A stretch of 34,660 nucleotides of DNA from Thermomicrobiales bacterium. Lineage in GTDB: Bacteria > Chloroflexota > Chloroflexia > Thermomicrobiales > UBA6265. The notes under the pieces are model-generated. The model did not search any database. It was not told where the DNA came from and saw only the letters and a program-made list of their open reading frames with translations. The stretch is from assembly GCA_025928015.1 (NCBI GenBank), contig JAICKJ010000006.1:1-34660 (forward strand), written 5' to 3'. This document shows positions 28,701 through 34,660 of this stretch, one piece after another; position 1 is the first letter of the stretch, and each line of letters opens with the position of its first letter. The position numbers were made by a program, and so were the translations under genes.

Positions 28701-30161
28701 GTGCTCTCCATTCGCTGGCGGCTGACCATCTTTCACGCGCTCGCCATCCTCGGCATCGCCGGGTTGCTGCTCGCCATCCTCTTCGTCGTGATGTATCGCG
28801 GTGTCTCGGCCAGCGTCGAGGAGACGGTGCAAGCCCGCGCCGGCCAGACGGCCCAGTTGCTCTATCGTCAGCCGTTGCGTGGTCCGGACGATCCGAATCT
28901 CGCCCCGCTCGGTGACGACGGTGTCTACATCGCCATTCGCGATGCGCAAGGACGGGTGATCGCGACGGCGGGGACACCGCCGAAGGGCTTCGGCAAGGTG
29001 ACAGACGGCGACCGGACCGGATTGTGGCGAGAGGCGGTGACCACCGGCAGACCGGCCGAGCGGCGGGAGCACGAGCTCTTCGGCTACGCCACGGCGATCG
29101 CCGCCGCGCCGGGCGGGGCGCGCGTCGTCGAGCTCTGGAAATCGTATGACGAGGAGGCAGACCGGATCGTGCCCTTCCTCCCCGTCGTCTCGATCCTCGT
29201 GCCGGTCGGCGTCGTCCTGGCATTGCTCGGCTCCTGGCTCCTGGCGTGGTCGGCGCTGCGGCCCGTCGACGCGATCGTTCGCGCCGCGCGGGAGATCGGC
29301 GAGGAGGACCTCTCGCGCCGGTTGCCGGTGCGGAACCCCCGCGACGAGCTGGGACGGCTGGCGCTCACGTTCAACGATCTGCTCGCGCGGCTGGAGCGGG
29401 CCTTCCGCGACCGCGAAGCGGCGCTGACGCGCCAGCGCCGCTTCACCGCCGACGCCAGCCACGAGTTGCGCACGCCGCTCACCTCGATTCTCGGCTACAC
29501 CCGCATCCTGCGGACCTGGGGCGGTGGCGATCCGGCCGTCGCGCAGGAGAGTCTGGAAGCGCTGGAGCGGGACGCGCGGCGGATGCACGGTCTGGTGGAG
29601 GCATTGTTGCTCCTGGCCAAGGGCGACGAGCCGCCGGTGTCGCGCCCGGAACGGGTCGATCTGCGCGATGTCGCCCGGGAGGTTGGCGTGGCGGCCCGCG
29701 CCGCGGCCGCCGGCGTGGTCGCGATCGAGCTCCGCCTGGCGCCGACGCCGGTGATCGCGCTGGTGGACCCGGATGCGGCACACCGCGCGCTGGCGATCCT
29801 CGTCGACAACGCCATCAAGTTCAGCCAGGGTCTCCCTCACCCCGGCGAGGTGCGGGTCGCGGCCCGCGACGTCCCCGCTGGCGGAACGGAGCTCGTCGTC
29901 GAGGACAACGGCGTCGGCATCACGCCTCGGGAGCAGGAGGCGATCTTCGATCGCTTTTACCGCGTGGATCAGGCGCGGACGATGCCGGGCGCCGGCCTGG
30001 GGCTGGCGATCGCGCGGCAGGTCATGGAGCGGGCCGGCGGCCGCTTGACCGTGCGATCGGTACGGGGCGAAGGTGCCACGTTTGCGCTCTGGTTCCCGCC
30101 GGATTCCCAAGACCTGACCAAGCCCCCGCCGCACGCAGCGGATGGGGATGGAGCTAGTTGA
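28701..30161 (+). CDS. Membrane sensor histidine kinase
   Basis: This 486-residue kinase has TM1 at about 7-33, an extracytoplasmic sensor of about 125 residues, TM2 at 158-183, a HAMP linker at 184-236, the HisKA box with His254 (DASHELRTPLTSILGY), and the HATPase_c domain with N box DNAIKFSQ, G1 DNGVGI, F box FDRFYR and G2 GAGLGLAI. The sensor region has YIAIRDAQGRVIAT, as in many small extracytoplasmic PAS-like domains. GTG 28701 is three bases after the regulator's stop and lacks a ribosome site, so translation is probably coupled. It senses an envelope signal, perhaps the substrate of the MMPL exporter. Confidence 0.93.
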   Translation: MLSIRWRLTIFHALAILGIAGLLLAILFVVMYRGVSASVEETVQARAGQTAQLLYRQPLRGPDDPNLAPLGDDGVYIAIRDAQGRVIATAGTPPKGFGKVTDGDRTGLWREAVTTGRPAERREHELFGYATAIAAAPGGARVVELWKSYDEEADRIVPFLPVVSILVPVGVVLALLGSWLLAWSALRPVDAIVRAAREIGEEDLSRRLPVRNPRDELGRLALTFNDLLARLERAFRDREAALTRQRRFTADASHELRTPLTSILGYTRILRTWGGGDPAVAQESLEALERDARRMHGLVEALLLLAKGDEPPVSRPERVDLRDVAREVGVAARAAAAGVVAIELRLAPTPVIALVDPDAAHRALAILVDNAIKFSQGLPHPGEVRVAARDVPAGGTELVVEDNGVGITPREQEAIFDRFYRVDQARTMPGAGLGLAIARQVMERAGGRLTVRSVRGEGATFALWFPPDSQDLTKPPPHAADGDGAS

Positions 30162-30300
30162 CAAGGGGACAACGCGTCTGCGATTATTCAGCGGTTTGGA
30201 ATTTGTCCTTGGGAAGCGTTGGATGGTTCTCCACCTCCTCCACCAGTCCAGGTTCGGACGTGTCGCGACGGGCGTTATCGTCGCGACGCCGATGGCGCCA

Positions 30301-30946
30301 GCGGTCGGCGTCAGAGCGTCCGACGGGGCGTGCCCGATCGTCGGGTCGCTCGGGTTCGGGATGCGGGTCGACATTGCCGCGGACCTGGTCAGGTCTGGCG
30401 ACTACCTGTGGCGGAAAGATGAAGACACCGGCGGGCGAAGGATGCACCGTCGCCAGCTCCTACCAGAACCTGCATTCCGTCGCGCCGTCCGGGGTGCCGG
30501 TGCTGATGTACTGTGGTCTGGCCCTGCCGGCCAAGCCGATCATGTTCACGATCGACGATGGCAATCCCAGCACCGCGACATTCAGGAAGATCCTCGACAA
30601 GTACGGGTACCGGGGTGTTTATTTCCTGCCGAACTACGCGCAGCGGTCCGGCGAGGAGATCCGGGAGCTGGCGGAGTCCGGTCCGGTCTGTGGGCACACG
30701 GTCGGCCACCCCGACCTGGCGACGCGGGGCCACGACGAGCAGCAGTACGAGATCAAGCACAACGAGGCGTGGCTGAAGCAGATCGTCGGGGAACCCGTGA
30801 CTTGCTTCGCCTACCCGTTCGGCAGCTACAACAACGTGACGAATCAGATCGTGGCCGATTCGGGGTACAAGATGGCGTTCAACGCCTGGGGTGGATCGGC
30901 CGTCGCGCGACAGTGGATGGCGTGCCGTCGTGACGGCGCCGTGTAG
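30301..30946 (+). pseudogene. Decayed copy of the SH3/polysaccharide deacetylase gene
   Basis: This stretch is a damaged duplicate of the intact gene at 31032-32246. From 30301 the first frame gives AVGVRASDGACPIVGSLGFG...LWRK, matching the SH3-like domain AVNLRSGPSTDCPIVGSLGMG...YWRQ. A frameshift near 30413-30425 moves the rest to another frame (GEGCTVASSYQ...). There, VPVLMY is joined directly to LPAKPIM, an in-frame loss of about 42 codons that contain the first part of the deacetylase fold. The C-terminus diverges after FNAWGG. The signal region is absent. A 175-residue frame from ATG 30419 stays open and keeps TIDDG and the HTVGH pair, but lacks part of the fold. Confidence 0.8.
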
Positions 30947-31031
30947 GTGGAGCGAGCCGCCCAGCGCATGAGGGCATATATCGTTGGTGGACAGAATGGC
31001 AATCCGTCTGTCAGTATGACCAGCGCTGGCT

Positions 31032-32246
31032 ATGCGTCTGGTGGGAATGAGAATCATGCCGCGCCGCTTTCGGCTTCCGCACGTCCAGGGCTCCAATCGA
31101 ATCATCAGCATCCTGATCGCCGCGCTCCTCCTGATCGGTGTGGGCGGCTTCGGGCTGTCGCATCTGGTGCAGTCGCAAGGCTCGACGTCACCGTCGACCG
31201 CGACGCCGCTAGCGTTCGCGCAGAAGGACCCGCCGTCGACGCCGACCGCGATGCCGGGCACGCCCGGCGCCAGCCCGGCCGCGGCTACCCCGGGCCAGAC
31301 GGCGACCGCGACCGCAAAGGACGCGAAGGCGGCGTGCTCGGCCAAGGGCGCGACGTCGGTCAAGAAGGTGCCCGACGGGTACGCCGGCCCGGGGAAGGTG
31401 ATCGTGATCGATGACGCGGTGAACCTGCGTTCCGGCCCGAGTACCGACTGCCCGATCGTCGGCTCGCTGGGCATGGGCCAGGAGGTCGTCATCCGCTCCG
31501 GCTTGCTCAAGAACGGCAAATACTACTGGCGGCAGGTCACGACGGGCGAGGGCGAGGGGTACGCGATTGCCAGCGCGTTCCAACGGCCGCCCAAGAACGA
31601 GGCGACCTTCGTGCCGGTGCTGATGTACCACCACATCGCCGAGGGCAACGACAATCTGCACGTGCCCCCGGCCGAGTTCGAGCAGCAGATCGCCTGGCTG
31701 AAGAAGAACGGCTACGTCAGTATCACGACGGACGACCTTTACCGGGCGCTCTACAAGGGGCTCAAGCTGCCGGCCAAGCCGATCATGCTGACGATCGATG
31801 ACGGCAATCCGAGCACGGAGACCTTCAAGAAGATCCTCGACAAGTACGGGTTCAAGGGCGTCTATTTCCTGCCGAACTACGCCGAGCTCAGCAAAGCGCA
31901 GATCAAGGCCCTGGACAAGGATGGCGAGGTCTGCGGCCACACCGTCTCCCACCAGTTCCTCGGTCAGCTCAGTTACGACGACCAGTACTACCAGATCATG
32001 AACAACAAGGAGTGGCTGGAGAAGATCGTCGGCCACAAGGTGACGTGCTTCGCCTATCCGTTCGGCAGTTACAACGACAACACCAACGCGATCATGGCCA
32101 AGTCCGGCTACACGATGGGCTTCAACGCCTGGGGCGGCGCCCAGCCGCTGGTCAAGAACGTCGATCCGTACCACATCCTCCGCAAGGAGATCGACCCGCA
32201 GTTCGATCTCAACACCTTCATCCAGATCGTCACGCAGGGCTGGTAG
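31032..32246 (+). CDS. Membrane-anchored polysaccharide deacetylase with bacterial SH3 domain
   Basis: The 404-residue protein has a short basic N-terminus, one membrane span or signal anchor (about 20-42), a Pro/Thr/Ala-rich linker (about 50-100), an SH3-like domain at about 115-185 (AVNLRSGPSTDCPIVGSLGMGQEVVI...KYYWRQV), and a NodB deacetylase domain from 195: VPVLMYHHIAEG, TIDDGNPS (metal/catalytic Asp pair), HTVSH (metal histidines), FAYPFGSYND. It would remove acetyl groups from cell-wall or other surface glycans outside the membrane, with the SH3 domain binding wall material. The start is not certain: ATG 31047 and 31056 are in frame. A decayed duplicate lies just upstream. The same-strand position after the kinase gene may be coincidental. 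Confidence 0.9.
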   Translation: MRLVGMRIMPRRFRLPHVQGSNRIISILIAALLLIGVGGFGLSHLVQSQGSTSPSTATPLAFAQKDPPSTPTAMPGTPGASPAAATPGQTATATAKDAKAACSAKGATSVKKVPDGYAGPGKVIVIDDAVNLRSGPSTDCPIVGSLGMGQEVVIRSGLLKNGKYYWRQVTTGEGEGYAIASAFQRPPKNEATFVPVLMYHHIAEGNDNLHVPPAEFEQQIAWLKKNGYVSITTDDLYRALYKGLKLPAKPIMLTIDDGNPSTETFKKILDKYGFKGVYFLPNYAELSKAQIKALDKDGEVCGHTVSHQFLGQLSYDDQYYQIMNNKEWLEKIVGHKVTCFAYPFGSYNDNTNAIMAKSGYTMGFNAWGGAQPLVKNVDPYHILRKEIDPQFDLNTFIQIVTQGW

Positions 32247-32285
32247 ACCGGCGCCGGTGACCAACGACCTCGCAAAGCTGCTCGT

Positions 32286-32309
32286 GGCCGCCAGCGATCG
32301 CTGGCGGCC
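32286..32309. terminator. 24-bp perfect palindrome between convergent genes
   Basis: GGCCGCCAGCGA (32286-32297) is followed by its exact reverse complement (32298-32309). It lies between the convergent stops of the deacetylase and the cold-shock protein, three bases from the latter's stop. GTTCT follows on the plus strand. A two-way terminator or transcript barrier is the likely role. Confidence 0.7.
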
Positions 32310-32312
32310 GTT

Positions 32313-32612
32313 CTAATCCACAGGCTCGGCCTCGTCGGGCGGGTCGCCGATCTTCTCCTGTGGCAGCGGCTGGTTGTCGACGGCGATGACCGCGTCCGGC
32401 GCGAGCTTGATGTCCACCGCGCGGAGGTGCTCATCCGGCGAATCGCCGGAGTCCGTGCCGACGTCGAACTCGACCGTCGTGCCGGGTCCGAGATCACCGA
32501 ATTCCGGCCCCTCCAGCGCGCTCATGTGGAAGAAGTATTCCTCGCCGTTCGGTCCGATGATGAAGCCGAATTTGCCTTCGGGATCGACGCGGTCGACGGT
32601 GCGTTGCAACAT
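32313..32612 (-). CDS. Cold-shock-domain protein with acidic C-terminal tail
   Basis: The 99-residue protein has an N-terminal cold-shock domain: EGKFGFIIGPNGEEYFFHMSALEG, with GFGFI-like RNP1 (KFGFI) and EYFFH as RNP2, followed by LGPGTTVEFDVG and AVDIKL. Aromatic residues in both RNP motifs would stack on single-stranded RNA or DNA. The last 35 residues form an acidic, proline-rich tail (PLPQEKIGDPPDEAEPVD) not found in minimal CspA. The start ATG 32610-32612 has AAAGGAG nine bases upstream. It ends at the two-way palindrome at 32286-32309. Confidence 0.9.
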   Translation of the reverse strand: MLQRTVDRVDPEGKFGFIIGPNGEEYFFHMSALEGPEFGDLGPGTTVEFDVGTDSGDSPDEHLRAVDIKLAPDAVIAVDNQPLPQEKIGDPPDEAEPVD

Positions 32613-32750
32613 GTGAGTCGCTCCTTTCCGGCGGCTGCGCGCCACCTGCGCCGGCTCCCCGCAGGGGGCGTGCCGCACGATGGCTTGCCCGGAACGGGTC
32701 CAGCGCGTAGATTGCGCGTTGGCAACCGAATGGGGAGCAAGGGAGGCGGC

Positions 32751-32972
32751 GTGAGCGATCCGGGTGTGGTCATCAGCGAGGACGAGGCGGCGACGCTCGC
32801 CCGGTGGGCGGGGTTGACCATGCCGCCGGAGCGGCTGCCGCAACTGGCCCTCAATCTCACGGCGGCGCGCGCCGCGGTCGCCGATCTGGCGCTGGCCGGG
32901 ATCGATCCCGACGCGCCCGTCGCCGGGCCATTCGACCCGTCCTGGCCCGATGACGAGGCGGACGCGTCATGA
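32751..32972 (+). CDS. AtzG/GatC-like small protein coupled to an amidase
   Basis: The 73-residue protein starts at GTG 32751 with GGGAGG just upstream. Its sequence EDEAATLARWAGLTMPPERLPQLALNLTAARAAVADLALAGI followed by FDPSW is like DUF4089/AtzG proteins, which form a complex with, and stabilise, AtzE-type amidases; it also has the general pattern of GatC. Its stop overlaps the start of the amidase (ATGA), strongly supporting a partner role. It lacks any catalytic motif. Small size and variability keep the family call tentative. Confidence 0.75.
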   Translation: MSDPGVVISEDEAATLARWAGLTMPPERLPQLALNLTAARAAVADLALAGIDPDAPVAGPFDPSWPDDEADAS

Positions 32973-34390
32973 CGACCACCGACATTGGCACCCTGACACT
33001 CCATGGCGCGATCGCCGCGCTGCGCACCCGCGAGCTCTCGGCCGACGAGCTGGTCCGGGCGATGCTCCAGCGCGTCGTCGAGACCGAGCCGGCCCTCCAT
33101 GACTGGGTCGAGATCTTCCCCGACGTGCTCAATCAGGCGGCCATCGCCGACCGCCGGTTCAGCGTCCGCGGCGATCCGCCCGCCTTGCTTGGCATCCCGC
33201 TGGGCGTGAAGGACATCTTCGACCTCGCCGGCACGCCGACGCGCTGCAACGCCGCGTTGCGCGACGAGGCGCCGCCGGCCGTGCGTGACGCGGAGGCGGT
33301 CCACCGGCTGCGCCGGGATGGCGCAATCCTGCTCGGCAAGACGGTGACGCAGGAGTTCGCCGCCGGCGTCGTCAGCGCTCCGGCCCGCAACCCCTGGGAC
33401 CCCGACCGCATCCCCGGCGGCAGCTCCGGCGGCTCGGCCGCGGCCGTCGCCGCCGGCACCTGTCTCGGCGCGCTCGGCTCCGATACCGGTGGCAGCATCC
33501 GTATCCCGGCCTCCGTCACCGGCGTGACCGGGCTGAAACCGACCTGGGGTCAGATCAGCGCCGACGGCGTCTTCCCGCTCTCCGCCTCGCTCGATACGGT
33601 CGGGCCGATTGCCCGGACGGTGCTCGACGCGGCCATCCTCTACCTCAGCCTGGCGAACCGGACGGCGCAGATCCCGGCGACCGTGACGTGCCTGGAGAGC
33701 TGTCAGCGGCTGGACGGCGTCCGGATCGGCATTTTCTCAGGCTGGTTCGACGAACGGATGCAACCGGGTGTCGCCCACGCTTTCGACGAGGCGCTGAGCG
33801 CGCTGCGCAAATTGGGCGCGGACTTGGTCTCCGTCGAGTGGCCGGAGGCGTCGGCGGCGCGCGCGGCGGCGATGCTGATCTCGCGCATTGAGTCGGCGGC
33901 GCTCCACCGCGAAGCATTGCGGACGTCGCCCGAGCTGATGGGCGAGGCGCTGCGCGGCCGGCTGGAGACCGGCGCGATCCTGACCGGCGACGATTATCTC
34001 CGGGCCCGCCAGGCGCGGGTCGGGGTGGCCCGCAGTATCGCCGCGCTCTACCGTGAGCACCGATTGGCGGCAACCGTCGCGCCGACGCTCCCGGCGACCG
34101 CGCCCCGCGCCGACGATTTGCGCGTGGCGTACGGCGACGGCGCAACCGATGAGGTCGGCGTCGCCTTCACCCGCTTCACGATGCCCTTCAACGCGACGGG
34201 TCAGCCGGTCATCTCCGTCCCTTGCGGCTTCGACGATGACCACCTGCCGATCGGCCTCTCGTTCATCGGCCGCCCGCACGCCGAGCTCGACCTCTGCGCC
34301 CTCGCCCACGCCTACGAACACGCCACCGGCTGGTGGCAGCACCGCCCACCGATCACCGCGGAAGACTTCTCCGGGGAGGGCGAACAGTAG
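32969..34390 (+). CDS. Amidase signature family hydrolase
   Basis: The 473-residue enzyme has the Ser-cisSer-Lys triad of the amidase signature family: Lys81 (GIPLGVKDIF), cis-Ser152 (PGGSSGGSAAAVAAG) and nucleophile Ser176 (GSDTGGSIRIPA), with the usual 24-residue gap between the serines. It hydrolyses an amide bond in the cytoplasm. The substrate is unclear: relatives include AtzE-type hydrolases in s-triazine/biuret catabolism, GatA, and aryl amidases. The upstream coupled AtzG-like protein favours an AtzE-like complex. A GatB gene is not present, so it is not a tRNA amidotransferase operon in this window. It is followed by a repeat-rich region. Confidence 0.92.
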   Translation: MTTTDIGTLTLHGAIAALRTRELSADELVRAMLQRVVETEPALHDWVEIFPDVLNQAAIADRRFSVRGDPPALLGIPLGVKDIFDLAGTPTRCNAALRDEAPPAVRDAEAVHRLRRDGAILLGKTVTQEFAAGVVSAPARNPWDPDRIPGGSSGGSAAAVAAGTCLGALGSDTGGSIRIPASVTGVTGLKPTWGQISADGVFPLSASLDTVGPIARTVLDAAILYLSLANRTAQIPATVTCLESCQRLDGVRIGIFSGWFDERMQPGVAHAFDEALSALRKLGADLVSVEWPEASAARAAAMLISRIESAALHREALRTSPELMGEALRGRLETGAILTGDDYLRARQARVGVARSIAALYREHRLAATVAPTLPATAPRADDLRVAYGDGATDEVGVAFTRFTMPFNATGQPVISVPCGFDDDHLPIGLSFIGRPHAELDLCALAHAYEHATGWWQHRPPITAEDFSGEGEQ

Positions 34391-34660
34391 GGACGCACGG
34401 CGTGCGGCCGCTGTTGCCGCCCTGCCCATTTTGCCCTTCCCGATCCTCTTCCCCGTCATTCCAAGCGAATCGAGCGCCTGTCTTGAGCTTGCCGAAGGAA
34501 ATCTCTCTCACGAGCGTATGCGAGTGCCGCCACGCCGGACGAGCGTGGCGGCGCGGTACACCCGCCGCGCCGTCATGCTGAGCTGGTCGAAGCATCCCCC
34601 GGCGACGCCGGTCCGCGCCGCGGACATTCGTGCCGCCTGAGGCGGACATTGCCTGCGGCC
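34391..34660. repeat. Dispersed repeat cluster at the right end
   Basis: No gene is present in the last 270 bases. The region holds the GGGACGCACGGCGTGC element (34390-34405), also at 19269-19285; a GTCATT/GAGCTTGCCGAAGGAAATCTC element (34454-34506) that is the inverted counterpart of 3051-3103; and CGTCATGCTGAGC/TCGAAGCATC (34571-34596), inverted relative to 2905-2931. After it, CCCCCGGCGACGCCGGTCC resembles the sequence following the second GTCATTC copy at 2859-2877. Confidence 0.75.

Noticed and set aside
30158-30946. A 262-codon frame as a functional deacetylase
   Set aside because: Its first third is out of frame with the homologous SH3 segment, and about 42 codons of the deacetylase fold are missing compared with the next gene.
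30990-31012. GACAGA / TCTGTC inverted repeat upstream of the deacetylase
   Set aside because: Six-base arms with an 11-base loop and no recognisable promoter or regulator nearby; too weak to call an operator.
1-34660. CRISPR arrays, tRNA or rRNA genes, insertion sequences
   Set aside because: No regularly spaced direct repeats, no cloverleaf-like TTCGA-N-T arms with an anticodon context, and no transposase-like reading frame were found by reading.

Overview
The window is about 34.7 kb of high-GC DNA with dense, mostly short-gapped genes, many 4-nt ATGA/GTGA overlaps, frequent GTG starts and strong GGAGG-type ribosome sites. The gene families point to a Chloroflexota bacterium, probably Thermomicrobia/Sphaerobacter-like: large NB-ARC/TPR/LuxR regulators, a PPOX protein of the F420 type, an MlrC-like M81 protein, a Tat-dependent Rieske lipoprotein, and many dispersed GTCATTC-type intergenic repeats. 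This placement is inference from gene content; there is no rRNA or tRNA in the window to anchor it. No CRISPR array, transposase or integrase was seen.

Layout. 1-2.5 kb: end of an oligopeptide-binding protein and its two permeases (Dpp/Opp type), without ATPase genes in view. 2.5-3.2 kb: non-coding, packed with dispersed repeats. 3.2-5.3 kb: a translationally coupled three-gene operon (two paralogous membrane proteins and a PPOX protein) divergent from a TetR regulator across a perfect 24-bp palindrome. 5.3-8.4 kb: PaiB-like protein, then a GbsR/MarR regulator coupled to an ABC-2 exporter. 8.5-11.1 kb: glyoxalase-fold protein, AraC regulator with an unusual C-terminal domain, and a multi-span membrane protein. 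11.2-14 kb: a structured non-coding element, an orphan PBECR-like protein, and an ArsR-type regulator coupled to an MFS exporter. 14.1-15.8 kb: DoxX-like protein, ECF sigma factor and SRPBCC protein.

15.8-23.1 kb is the accessory core. Two very large AAA/NB-ARC-LuxR regulators flank a hypothetical gene, a YciI-like gene and a frameshifted YefM-type antitoxin. The second regulator is divergent from a 93-aa gene that looks like a RiPP precursor: an NHLP-type leader followed by a Cys/Thr/Ser/Trp-rich core built of two related halves. A 28-bp perfect palindrome follows it, then an apparent 11-codon leader peptide and an SD-sequestering hairpin in front of a small secreted CnaB-like protein ending in an LPTTG sorting signal. 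This stretch is the best candidate for an undescribed system. No RiPP-modifying enzyme is present in the window.

23.1-30.2 kb: an M81 (MlrC-like) metallopeptidase, divergent from a five-gene operon: MMPL transporter, Rieske lipoprotein, small membrane protein, OmpR-type response regulator and histidine kinase. The promoter carries an 11-bp-period direct repeat of the kind OmpR/PhoB regulators bind, suggesting feedback by the operon's own two-component system. 30.3-32.2 kb: a decayed copy of a polysaccharide deacetylase followed by the intact gene. 32.3-34.4 kb: cold-shock-domain protein, then an AtzG-like small protein coupled to an amidase. The window ends in the same repeat families found at 2.5-3.2 kb, partly in inverted orientation.
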